A stretch of DNA of 64,000 nucleotides, from NCBI GenBank assembly GCA_963747765.1, contig CAVVGH010000007.1, forward strand, positions 310,001 to 374,000, given 5' to 3'. The position numbers and the translations under genes were made by a program. Below, one piece after another: positions 56,756-64,000 of this stretch. Source of the DNA: VRUE01 sp963747765. Its GTDB lineage: Bacteria; Actinomycetota; Thermoleophilia; Solirubrobacterales; 70-9. Each line of letters begins with the position of its first letter. Position 1 is the first letter of the stretch. Under the pieces are notes generated by a model. That model was not told the DNA's origin. It worked only from the letters and a program-made list of their open reading frames with translations, and did not search any database.

Positions 56756-57346
56756 GTGGCGGGCGCCGACGAGGCCGGACGCGGCTGCCTCGCGGGACCG
56801 TTGGTTGCGGCGGCGGTTCTGGTCGACTACGGGACCCTGTCGCGCGCGGATCGACGCGCGCTGGCGGGACTGCACGACTCCAAGCAGATGAAGCCCGAGC
56901 GGCGCGAGGAGCTGTATCCGGCCGTGCTGCGCGGGGCGGCGCGGATCAGCGTGGTTGTGCGCAGCGCACCTGGGATCGACCGCCGTGGGCTCCACGTCAC
57001 CAACCTCGAAGCGCTCTCCCGCGCGCTGGAGATGCTGGCGCCCGACGAGGACGCGACCTGCCTTGTCGACGGGTTCGCGCTGCGCGACTGCACGGTTCCG
57101 CACCGAGCGGTGGTCGAGGGCGATGGAACCAGCGCCGCGATTGCGGCGGCATCGGTCGTCGCGAAGGTCACCCGGGACCGCTACATGCAGCGGGCCGCAC
57201 GCGATCATCCGGGCTGGGGGTTCGAGGACCACGTCGGCTATTCGACGCCCGAGCATCGTGCCGCAATCGAGCGACTGGGGATCTCGCCACTGCACCGGCG
57301 CTCCTTCGAGTCCGTGGCCTACAGCCAGCTGGAGCTCTCGGGCTGA
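56756..57346 (+). CDS. rnhB: Ribonuclease HII
   Basis: Cleaves the RNA strand of RNA-DNA hybrids. The DEDD residues are in VAGADEAGRGCLAGP, LHDSKQMKPERREEL, VDGFALRD and AAIAAASVVAKVTRDRYM. GTG 56756 is the only ATG/GTG/TTG after lepB that precedes the domain, but the upstream codons (RRLFAFDRGLESRL) also look like RNase HII sequence. A CTG start near 56705-56720, or GTG 56567 inside lepB, is therefore possible. The domain is otherwise complete. Confidence 0.9.
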   Translation: MAGADEAGRGCLAGPLVAAAVLVDYGTLSRADRRALAGLHDSKQMKPERREELYPAVLRGAARISVVVRSAPGIDRRGLHVTNLEALSRALEMLAPDEDATCLVDGFALRDCTVPHRAVVEGDGTSAAIAAASVVAKVTRDRYMQRAARDHPGWGFEDHVGYSTPEHRAAIERLGISPLHRRSFESVAYSQLELSG

Positions 57347-57358
57347 GCGGCTGTTGCC

Positions 57359-57736
57359 TCAGAACGCTCCCCGCAGGTGCTCGTACTCGGTGAGCTTCCC
57401 CGCGTGGGTGAAGGTCAAGCCGATGGCGTCGAAGCGGATCGCGCTGTAGCGGAGTCCGTCGCGCGGCTCGCTCATCCAGGCGGTTGCGAGGCGGCGAATG
57501 CGCCGCCGCTTGCGCGCGTTCACCGAGAGAACCGGGCGCTCAGGGCCAAACGCGGATCCCTCGCGACCCGCCTTCACCTCGACGAAGACCAGGTCGGCCT
57601 TGTCGAGGGCGACGATGTCGAGCTCGCCAAAGCGCGTGCGGGCGTTGCGATCGAGGATCCGCCAGCCGGCGGCCTCGAGCCGGCCGGCAACGAGCCCCTC
57701 GGCTGTTTGGCCCAGCTGCTGGCGCGTCCTGGTCAT
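57359..57736 (-). CDS. yraN: YraN (UPF0102) endonuclease-like protein
   Basis: The 125-residue protein has the PD-(D/E)XK-type core GELDIVALD and LVFVEVKAG, with G-E near 35 and EVK near 53. Homologues are found beside rnhB and comM but their function is not established. Here it is on the minus strand, inverted relative to the usual rnhB-yraN-comM order, so it is divergent from comM with a 164-bp shared upstream region. Confidence 0.9.
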   Translation of the reverse strand: MTRTRQQLGQTAEGLVAGRLEAAGWRILDRNARTRFGELDIVALDKADLVFVEVKAGREGSAFGPERPVLSVNARKRRRIRRLATAWMSEPRDGLRYSAIRFDAIGLTFTHAGKLTEYEHLRGAF

Positions 57737-57900
57737 GCAACGACGTTAGGCGAAGCGGACGCACCAATGGCGCGCACAGGCTGACGAGTCTGTAACGCGG
57801 GGGGCTGGTCGGGCGGTGGCGCGCGTTTTGTCTCAGAGTTGGAACGGAGAAATGTGCATCTGCGCACCACATGTGCGCCGGGGCTCGCCAGTCTGGGGCA
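57737..57900. other. Divergent yraN-comM intergenic region
   Basis: Contains a short inverted repeat, GCGCAC-CACAT-GTGCGC, about 30 bp upstream of comM, which is a possible operator. No competence-type regulatory box is recognised. Confidence 0.3.
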
Positions 57901-59397
57901 ATGCTCGCCACCGCACGGACGTTCACCCTCGATGGCATCGCCGCCCGGCGGGTTCGGGTGGAGGTCGACGTGCATCGTGGTCTGCCTGCCTTCTCGGTCG
58001 TGGGCCTGCCCGACACAGCGGTGCGAGAGGCGCGGGAGCGCGTTAGGGCGGCGCTCTCGAACTGCGGCTTCGAGTTCCCGCTGCGGCGGATCGTTGCGAA
58101 CCTTGCTCCCGCCAGTCTGCGAAAGGCGGGCCCGGGCCTCGACCTGCCGATCGCCGTGGCGCTGCTCGTCGCCTCCGGTCAGTTGAATTGGGAGCGGATG
58201 CCACGCCTTGCGATGGTCGGCGAGCTGGCGCTCGATGGTGCGGTGCGGCCTGTGGCCGGGGTGCTGGCGATCGCCGAGGCGGCGAGAGCGAGCGGCGTCG
58301 AGGGGATCGTCGTTCCGGCCGAGAACGGGCCCGAGGCGGCGGTCGTGGATGGCATTGAGGTGATCCCGGTGGCCGGGCTCGGCCAGGTCGCGGCGCTGGC
58401 CGCCGGCGACTGGGCTCCGGCGCGCTTTGAGCCGTTGAAGTTGCCGCTGACGCCGGGCAGCGGGGCGCCGGATCTGGCCGACGTGCGTGGCCAGCGCCAC
58501 CTGCGCCACGCGCTAGAGGTGGCGGCGGCCGGTGGTCACAGCCTGCTGATGATCGGGCCACCGGGGGCGGGCAAGTCGCTTGCCGCGAGCCGGCTGCCGT
58601 CGATCCTTCCGCCGCTCGCCCCGCAGGAGGCGCTGGACGTCGCGCGGATCGCCAGCGCCTGCGGCCGTCTTAACGGCCAACCGGGCGGCGGCAGGCCGTT
58701 TCGAGCTCCGCACCACACGGTCAGCCCGGCCGGACTCGTCGGGGGCGGCAACCCACCCAGTCCCGGAGAGGTGACGCTTGCGCACCGCGGCGTTCTCTTC
58801 CTCGATGAGCTCTGCGAGTTTGCGCGCGATGCGCTGGAGGCTCTGCGAGCGCCGCTGGAGAGCGGTTTGGTGTCGATCACACGTGCGGGAGTGGAGCGGC
58901 GCCTGCCCTGCAGCTTCATGCTGGTCGCGGCTTCGAATCCGTGTCCGTGTGGGAGGGGCGAAGCCGATCCGGAGTGCAACTGCGCGCCGCTCGCGATTCG
59001 CCGCTACCAGGGGCGCCTGAGCGGCGCGCTTGCAGATCGCATCGACGTGCTGGTTGCGGTTCGCCAACCGAGTGCGGCGGAGATCGGCGGCCCGCCCGGC
59101 GAGCCGTCCGCTGCCGTTCGGGCCCGCGTGGCGGAGGCACGGGAGCGGCAGGAAGGGCGTCTCGGCACCGGACGCTGCAACGCTGAGATGACCCCAGCCG
59201 AGGCGCGAGAATTCGCGTTGAGCGAGGATGCGGCAGCACTCCTTGCCAGCTCCTATTCGCGGCGGCGGTTGAGCGCGCGAGCCCACGACAGGGTGCTGCG
59301 TCTCGCTCGAACGGTTGCCGACCTGGCGGGAAGCGATGCGGTTGAGCGCGACCAGATGGCGCAGGCGCTCCAGTTGCGAAGGCGCGACCATGACTGA
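57901..59397 (+). CDS. comM: ComM/YifB Mg-chelatase-like AAA+ ATPase
   Basis: The 498-residue protein has an N-terminal Lon-protease-like fold (AFSVVGLPDTAVREARERVRAAL; GLDLPIAVALL) and an AAA+ Mg-chelatase domain with Walker A GPPGAGKSLAASRLPSILPP and Walker B GVLFLDELCEF. Zinc-type cysteines (NPCPCGRGEADPECNC) follow. ComM is a branch-migration helicase in natural transformation. ATG 57901. It overlaps dprA by eight bases, which supports a transformation role, although other competence genes are not in the window. Confidence 0.95.
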   Translation: MLATARTFTLDGIAARRVRVEVDVHRGLPAFSVVGLPDTAVREARERVRAALSNCGFEFPLRRIVANLAPASLRKAGPGLDLPIAVALLVASGQLNWERMPRLAMVGELALDGAVRPVAGVLAIAEAARASGVEGIVVPAENGPEAAVVDGIEVIPVAGLGQVAALAAGDWAPARFEPLKLPLTPGSGAPDLADVRGQRHLRHALEVAAAGGHSLLMIGPPGAGKSLAASRLPSILPPLAPQEALDVARIASACGRLNGQPGGGRPFRAPHHTVSPAGLVGGGNPPSPGEVTLAHRGVLFLDELCEFARDALEALRAPLESGLVSITRAGVERRLPCSFMLVAASNPCPCGRGEADPECNCAPLAIRRYQGRLSGALADRIDVLVAVRQPSAAEIGGPPGEPSAAVRARVAEARERQEGRLGTGRCNAEMTPAEAREFALSEDAAALLASSYSRRRLSARAHDRVLRLARTVADLAGSDAVERDQMAQALQLRRRDHD

Positions 59398-60520
59398 GCC
59401 GCAAGCCTGCCCGGACTGCCTGCGCCGCTCACGGTTGCTTGCGCACCTCGCCCCCTATATCGAGAAGATCGCCACGGGGGCGGTCGGATTGCGCTCGCCG
59501 GAACTGCTCCGACTCAGCAATGAGGATCTGGCGGCGGTGGCGGCGCCGCAGGTGGCCACCCATGTGCTGGAGCAGGTGGGTGCCGTTCCGGAGCGCACCT
59601 TGCGGGGGGAGCTCGCGGAGGCCGAGTGCTGGGGCTGTTGCCGTCACGACCCCCTGTACCCGGTTGGGCTCCGCGACGCCGCCGACGCGCCGTGGGCGCT
59701 GATCGGCAGGGGCGACCCCGAGCTGCTGCGGGATCTGCGGCCGGAGGGAGTCGTGACGCTGGTCGGCTCTCGGCGGGCGAGCGCCTACGGTCGCGAGATC
59801 GGCAGAGAGTTGGGCCGGGACCTTGCCGGGGCGGGCCTGGTGGTGGTCAGTGGGCTCGCATTCGGCATCGACTCCTGTGCGCACCGCGGCGCATTGGAGG
59901 CCGGCATCACCTTTGCGGTGCTCGGCTGCGGAGCCGACATCTCCTATCCGGCCGCGCACCGTTCGCTCTGGCGTCGCATCTGCGAGGTCGGGTTGGTCAT
60001 CTCGGAGCTTCCGCCCCGAACTGGGGCATGGCGATGGACGTTTCCGGCTCGCAACCGAACCATGGCGGCGCTGGCGGGGATGACCGTTGTGGTGGAGGCG
60101 GCGGAGCGCTCGGGCTCGCTGATCACGGCCGACCTTGCCGCCGATCTGGGTCGCGACCTCGGTGCTGTGCCGGGCCCGATCACCTCTCGCACCTCGGCCG
60201 GCTCCAACGACCTGCTCGCCGGTGGGGCCTGCGTGGTGCGCGAGGCCCAGGATGTGCTCGACGCAATGCTCGGTGCGGGGGCGCGCAGCGCCAAGCGCGT
60301 TGGGCCACCGGTGGAACCGCTGCCTCGTCTCGTCTTGGAGACGCTTGAGCGGGGGGCGGCGACCTGCGACGCGATTACCGCCGATCTCGATCTCTCCGGG
60401 GCAGAGGTCGCCGCCGCCCTGGCCAGCCTGGAGGCGTTCGGCTACGTCAGCTGCTCTTTGGTCGGCGTCTACACGCGCACTCTGCTCGCACCGCCGAAGG
60501 GTCCCCAAAAGAGTCAGTGA
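59390..60520 (+). CDS. dprA: DNA-processing protein DprA
   Basis: The 376-residue RecA loader has a SAM-like N-terminal region, a Rossmann core (VTLVGSRRASAYGREIGRELGRDLAGAGL; SGLAFGIDSCAHRGALEAG; VLGCGADISYPAAHRSL; FPARNRTMAALAGMTVVVEA; SGSLITADLAADLGRDLGAVPG) and a C-terminal winged helix (about 300-365). Two cysteine pairs near the N-terminus (CPDC and CWGCC) are not typical of the family. The last base of its stop begins the 59-bp R-R repeat. Confidence 0.93.
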   Translation: MTEPQACPDCLRRSRLLAHLAPYIEKIATGAVGLRSPELLRLSNEDLAAVAAPQVATHVLEQVGAVPERTLRGELAEAECWGCCRHDPLYPVGLRDAADAPWALIGRGDPELLRDLRPEGVVTLVGSRRASAYGREIGRELGRDLAGAGLVVVSGLAFGIDSCAHRGALEAGITFAVLGCGADISYPAAHRSLWRRICEVGLVISELPPRTGAWRWTFPARNRTMAALAGMTVVVEAAERSGSLITADLAADLGRDLGAVPGPITSRTSAGSNDLLAGGACVVREAQDVLDAMLGAGARSAKRVGPPVEPLPRLVLETLERGAATCDAITADLDLSGAEVAAALASLEAFGYVSCSLVGVYTRTLLAPPKGPQKSQ

Positions 60521-60578
60521 GAGCCCATCCGAAACCCCGGCGCTCGCCGGTCGCCCCCGCGGGTCTCGGATGGACTCT
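60520..60578. repeat. 59-bp R-R mini-element between dprA and thiD
   Basis: AGAGCCCATCCGAAACCC (60520-60537) and its inverted partner GGGTCTCGGATGGACTCT (60561-60578) match at 16 of 18 positions around a 23-nt GC-rich centre that includes CGGCG-CT-CGCCG. It has the same termini as the 627-bp element at 52068-52694 with no interior cargo. Confidence 0.8.
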
Positions 60579-60583
60579 AAGGT
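60578..60583 (+). promoter_or_regulatory. Predicted -10 box of thiD at the edge of the R repeat
   Basis: TAAGGT overlaps the last base of the R terminus and ends 7 nt before GTG 60591, mirroring the ffh arrangement. Confidence 0.4.
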
Positions 60584-60590
60584 TCGATTC

Positions 60591-61397
60591 GTGAGCGCAG
60601 TTCCCACAGTCCTTTCGATCGCCGGATCCGATTCGGGGGGCGGAGCTGGAATCCAAGCCGACCTGAAGGCCTTCGCACGCTGTGGCGTACACGGGATGAC
60701 TGCGATCACCGCGATCACCGCGCAGAACACCGTCGGCGTCGAGGCGGTGGAGGCGGTTTCGCCGCGGATGATCGTCGATCAGGTGGCAGCGGTCGCCGGG
60801 GACATCGGCGTCGACGCGGTCAAGATCGGGATGCTCGGCACGGCGGAGACCGTCGATGCCGTTGTGAGTGCGCTGCAGGTCCTCGACGCGCCGGTGGTCG
60901 TCGATCCGGTGATGGTCGCCGAGAGCGGTGCCTCGCTGCTCGACGCAGATGCTCGGGAGGCCCTGGTCGTACGCCTGCTTCCAATTGCCACCATCGCCAC
61001 GCCGAACATCCCCGAGGCCAGGGCGCTGACCGGAGCGGGGGAGGAGGTCTCCCAGGAGGAACTTGCCCGCGAGGTGCTGGCACTGGGCCTGGACGCGGTG
61101 GTCGTCACCGGCGGCCACAGCGAGGATATGGTCGACCTCTTCTTCGACGGGACGAAGCCGGTGGCAATCGCGGGCGAGCGCCATCCCGCGGGCGCCTCGC
61201 ACGGCTCCGGTTGTACGCACTCGTCTGTCCTGGCGGCGCACCTCGCGCTCGGCGAGCCTCCTCTGGAGGCCGCGCGCAAGGCGCGCGAGATCGCCTCCGC
61301 CGCGGTTGCCGCCGGGCTGCGGGAGGTCGGAGCGGGCGCCGGCCCGGTCGATGTCTTCGACCTGACCTCAGCGGCGCGCCTGGCCGCGGCCGAATAG
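60591..61397 (+). CDS. thiD: Hydroxymethylpyrimidine/phosphomethylpyrimidine kinase
   Basis: The 268-residue ribokinase-fold enzyme phosphorylates HMP and HMP-P in thiamine synthesis. Motifs are SIAGSDSGGGAGIQADLKAF, HGMTAITAITAQNT, VDPVMVAESGASLL and the catalytic GSGCTHSSVLAAHLA. GTG 60591 gives the normal family N-terminus (TVLSIAGSD at 6). No other thi gene and no TPP riboswitch is seen upstream. Confidence 0.95.
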   Translation: MSAVPTVLSIAGSDSGGGAGIQADLKAFARCGVHGMTAITAITAQNTVGVEAVEAVSPRMIVDQVAAVAGDIGVDAVKIGMLGTAETVDAVVSALQVLDAPVVVDPVMVAESGASLLDADAREALVVRLLPIATIATPNIPEARALTGAGEEVSQEELAREVLALGLDAVVVTGGHSEDMVDLFFDGTKPVAIAGERHPAGASHGSGCTHSSVLAAHLALGEPPLEAARKAREIASAAVAAGLREVGAGAGPVDVFDLTSAARLAAAE

Positions 61398-61400
61398 ATT
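61395..61400 (+). promoter_or_regulatory. Predicted -10 box of ilvD
   Basis: TAGATT, overlapping the thiD stop, ends 7 nt before ATG 61408. The same hexamer and spacing occur at fakA. Confidence 0.45.
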
Positions 61401-61407
61401 TCAGGAC

Positions 61408-63102
61408 ATGAGCTCCAACGGTTCCACGCAAACCAAGCTGCCCCGCCCTCGCTCCAGTGCCGTCTTCGACGGCGCGGACCGCGCCGCCGCGCGCGCCTAC
61501 ATGAAGGGAATCGGCTTCGATGACGACGCCCTCAGCCGACCGACGATAGGCATTGCCAACACCTGGATCGAAGCGATGCCGTGCAACTTTCATCTGCGCG
61601 GCCTTGCCGAGCACATCAAGGCGGGCGTTCGGGCGGCCGGCGGAACGCCGCTCGAGTTCAACACGATCGCGATCTCCGACGGCATCACGATGGGCACCCA
61701 GGGGATGAAGGCCTCGCTGGTCAGCCGCGAGGTGATCGCCGATTCGATCGAGCTCACCGCCCGTGGCTACCAGTTCGACGCGGTTGTCGCGTTGTCGGCA
61801 TGCGACAAGACAATCCCCGGTTGCGTGATGGCGCTGTCGCGTCTCGACGTCCCATCGCTGATGCTCTACGGAGGCTCGATCGCCCCCGGCCGCTGGCACG
61901 GGCGTGACGTGACGATTCTCGACGTCTTCGAGGCGGTCGGCGCCCACGCGGCGGGCGAGATGAGCGACGAGGAACTCCATGAGCTGGAGGGCGTGGCCAG
62001 TCCGGGGGCGGGGGCCTGCGGGGGCCAGTTCACGGCCAACACGATGGCCTGCGCCTTCGAGGCGCTGGGGATCAGCCCGGGCGGGTCGGCGATGGTGCCG
62101 GCCGAAGACGACGAGAAGGCGACCGTCGCCGAGAAGATCGGCGAGCTGGTGATGAAGGTACTGGCCGAGGACCTGCGGCCGAGCAGGGTCATCACGCGCG
62201 AGTCGCTGGAGAACGCGATCGCCTGCGTCTGCGCGTCCGGCGGATCGACGAACGGCGTTCTCCACCTGCTGGCTGTGGCTCGGGAGGCCGGGATCGACCT
62301 GGACATCGACGACTTCGAGCGGATCTCCCGGCAGACCCCGCTGCTCGCCGACCTCAAGCCGGGCGGCCGTTTCGTCGCCACCGACCTCTATCGGGCCGGT
62401 GGCGTGCCGCTGGTCCTGCAAAGGCTGGCCGAGGCCGGCATCCTGCACGGCGACGCGATGACGGTCACTGGTCGGACGATCGGCGAAGAGGCCGAAGCGG
62501 CAAGCGAGGCTCCGGGTCAGGAGGTGGTGCGAACGCTGGCCGATCCCCTCAAGTCGGAGGGCGGTCTGGCGATCCTGCGCGGCAATCTTGCCCCGGAGGG
62601 TGCGGTGGTCAAGCTTGCCGGAACCGAGCGCAAGAAGCAGGTCGGTCCCGCCCGCGTCTTCGAGTCCGAGGAGGAATGCTTTCGCGCCGTCAAGGAGCAG
62701 CAGCTTCGGTCGGGGGACATCGTGGTCATCCGCAACGAGGGCCCGGCGGGGGGGCCGGGCATGCGCGAGATGCTGCAGGTGACGGCGGCGATCGTCGGCG
62801 AGGGGCTGGGCGAGGAGGTGGCGTTGCTGACCGACGGTCGATTCTCGGGTGCCACGCGCGGCCTGATGGCGGGGCACGTTGCGCCCGAGGCTGTCAAGGG
62901 AGGGCCAATCGCGGCGATTCGCGAGGGGGATGAGATCAGCCTCGATGTCGAGGCGCGGCGGATCGACGTCGCGCTCTCAGACGAGGAGATCGCCAAGCGC
63001 GTGGCCGAATACCAGCCGCCTGAGCCCGCCTACCGCTCCGGCGTGATGGCGAAGTACGCGGCGACGGTTTCCTCTGCTTCGCACGGGGCCGTCACGGGCT
63101 GA
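61408..63102 (+). CDS. ilvD: Dihydroxy-acid dehydratase
   Basis: The 564-residue iron-sulfur enzyme dehydrates dihydroxy acids in valine, isoleucine and leucine synthesis. The cluster cysteines are in SACDKTIPGCVMAL and GACGGQFTANTMACAFEALG, a third lies nearer the N-terminus (the first, EAMPCNFHL), and the C-terminal block is DGRFSGATRGLMAGHVAPEA. The three-cysteine pattern fits the [2Fe-2S] form typical of actinobacteria. ATG 61408. It is convergent with the hydrolase gene. Confidence 0.96.
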   Translation: MSSNGSTQTKLPRPRSSAVFDGADRAAARAYMKGIGFDDDALSRPTIGIANTWIEAMPCNFHLRGLAEHIKAGVRAAGGTPLEFNTIAISDGITMGTQGMKASLVSREVIADSIELTARGYQFDAVVALSACDKTIPGCVMALSRLDVPSLMLYGGSIAPGRWHGRDVTILDVFEAVGAHAAGEMSDEELHELEGVASPGAGACGGQFTANTMACAFEALGISPGGSAMVPAEDDEKATVAEKIGELVMKVLAEDLRPSRVITRESLENAIACVCASGGSTNGVLHLLAVAREAGIDLDIDDFERISRQTPLLADLKPGGRFVATDLYRAGGVPLVLQRLAEAGILHGDAMTVTGRTIGEEAEAASEAPGQEVVRTLADPLKSEGGLAILRGNLAPEGAVVKLAGTERKKQVGPARVFESEEECFRAVKEQQLRSGDIVVIRNEGPAGGPGMREMLQVTAAIVGEGLGEEVALLTDGRFSGATRGLMAGHVAPEAVKGGPIAAIREGDEISLDVEARRIDVALSDEEIAKRVAEYQPPEPAYRSGVMAKYAATVSSASHGAVTG

Positions 63103-63118
63103 CGCCTGCCGGCACAGA

Positions 63119-64000
63119 TCAGGCGAGGAAGCCGTCGAGCAGGGCATTGAACCGCGCCGGCCGCTCCAGCTGCGGCATGTGGCCGGTTTGCTCGAAGACC
63201 TCCATTTGCGAGCCGGGAATCAGGCGGTTGTAGCCGATCGCGTCCCTGACCGGGACGACCCGGTCGTTCAGGCCCCAGACGATCAGGGTCGGCAGCTCGA
63301 TCTCAGCGAGGCGATCGCGTGGGTCATACCCGCCAAATGCACGAATCGCGGTCGCGAAGCCCGCGGCCCGCAGGCTCGGCTCCAGAAGCTCGCGAAGCAC
63401 CTCGGGCCGCAGCCGATTTGGATAGCGGACGAGGTTCCCAAACGCCAGTTGGCGGCCCCTGGGGCGGGTGACCCAAGCGCGATGTGGGCGAGCCAGGTAG
63501 GACATTGCCGTTTCGAATATGCGCAGCAGCGACTCATCCCGTCTGGCCCGCTGTCGGGCGAAGCTGAGCCCGGCGGCGGAGACGAGGACGAGACGCTCGA
63601 AGCGGGCCTGCTGTTCGACAACCGCCTCGGTCGAGATGAAGCCGCCCATCGAGTTGCCGACCAGGGCCGCGACCCGTTCGATGCCGAGCTTCTCGCAGAA
63701 GTCGTGGATGAGGCGGCCGTAGGCTGGCATGGCAATCGGCCATGAGGGCAGCGGGCTGTGGCCGAAGCCGGGCAGGTCGAGGGCGATGGCGCGATGGGTG
63801 CGGCCGAAGTGGGGAAGGTTCTCGAGCCAGTTGCGCCAGCAACCGGCCAGCCCGTGCACGAAGAGGATCGTCTCGCCCTCGCCGATCTCCGCGTAGTTGA
63901 CGCTGGCTCCGGGAAGCTCCACCCGGTGCAGGTGCTCCCGCCAGTCGATCTTCAACCACTCGGGGTCCGGGTCCCCGTAGTCGGCGGCGGGGTAGGCCAG
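63119..64000 (-). CDS. Alpha/beta hydrolase, 5' end beyond the window
   Basis: The visible 293 residues form a complete alpha/beta hydrolase domain: oxyanion loop LFVHGLAGCWRNW, nucleophile serine in GNSMGGFIS, catalytic aspartate in WGLNDRVVP and histidine in TGHMPQLERPARF. A cap domain lies at about residues 140-200. TTG 63955 could start it, but the frame stays open to the window edge and the extra codons (PAADYGDPDPEWLKIDW) look like real protein, so it probably begins upstream. Substrate unknown; the family includes C-C hydrolases and haloperoxidase-like enzymes. Confidence 0.85.
   Translation of the reverse strand: MAYPAADYGDPDPEWLKIDWREHLHRVELPGASVNYAEIGEGETILFVHGLAGCWRNWLENLPHFGRTHRAIALDLPGFGHSPLPSWPIAMPAYGRLIHDFCEKLGIERVAALVGNSMGGFISTEAVVEQQARFERLVLVSAAGLSFARQRARRDESLLRIFETAMSYLARPHRAWVTRPRGRQLAFGNLVRYPNRLRPEVLRELLEPSLRAAGFATAIRAFGGYDPRDRLAEIELPTLIVWGLNDRVVPVRDAIGYNRLIPGSQMEVFEQTGHMPQLERPARFNALLDGFLA

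Overview
This is a GC-rich bacterial chromosome segment. It is probably from a deep-branching actinobacterium, with Thermoleophilia/Solirubrobacterales the best guess. That placement is an inference from gene content and order: a SepIVA-type coiled-coil gene near rpmF, plsX and rnc; a standalone Ku plus LigD-polymerase pair; many GTG and TTG starts in overlapping stop/start junctions; and many TANNNT boxes only 6-10 nt upstream of start codons, which suggests leaderless transcripts. No rRNA or tRNA gene and no CRISPR array was seen.

Layout. 1-1949: the tail of gcvPB, a repeat-rich 1.2 kb spacer and a small zinc-ribbon gene. 1971-8061: non-homologous end joining (ku and ligD polymerase, minus strand), a FetAB-type ABC exporter, an ECF sigma factor with its membrane-anchored propeller partner, and a frameshifted M14 peptidase. 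8172-20208: an MFS exporter, then a long housekeeping run, trpS-scpA-scpB-rluB-aroH-hisC-aroF-tyrA-aroA-cmk-der, which joins chromosome condensation, aromatic amino acid synthesis and ribosome assembly. 20262-28244: metK, a PH-domain membrane protein, then priA-def-fmt-rsmB-zinc ribbon-rpe. 28256-35354: a potassium-channel-like RCK protein, an IS110-family element with structured flanks, a CPA1 antiporter, and a flippase/glycosyltransferase pair. 35442-44351: the ribD-ribE-ribBA-ribH riboflavin operon, rpmB, fakA, recG, rsmD and coaD. 44456-51052: sepIVA, a methyltransferase, yceD-rpmF-plsX-acpP-rnc and smc. 51058-63102: ftsY, ffh, rpsP-khpA-trmD-rplS-lepB-rnhB, yraN, comM-dprA, thiD and ilvD. 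The right edge cuts an alpha/beta hydrolase.

Several systems are represented by interacting partners: SMC with ScpA and ScpB, Ffh with FtsY, Def and Fmt, PlsX with AcpP, Ku with the LigD polymerase, the sigma factor with its membrane partner, and all four classical riboflavin enzymes.

The most unusual content is non-coding. A composite palindromic element occurs at three intergenic loci (about 930-1240, 29347-29650 and 52068-52694). It has two copies of a 47-nt hairpin (A) spaced 70-71 nt, plus one long hairpin (B) with a conserved 13-nt loop. Hairpin A shows compensatory base changes between loci. At the third locus the element is bounded by inverted 16-bp ends (R), and a 59-bp R-R mini form lies between dprA and thiD. 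The IS110 element next to the second copy has a 197-nt segment closed by a perfect 20-bp stem just after the transposase, a bridge-RNA-like candidate. Among proteins, the SMC (812 aa) appears to lack a hinge domain, RNase III lacks expected metal ligands, and the potassium channel has an altered selectivity filter.
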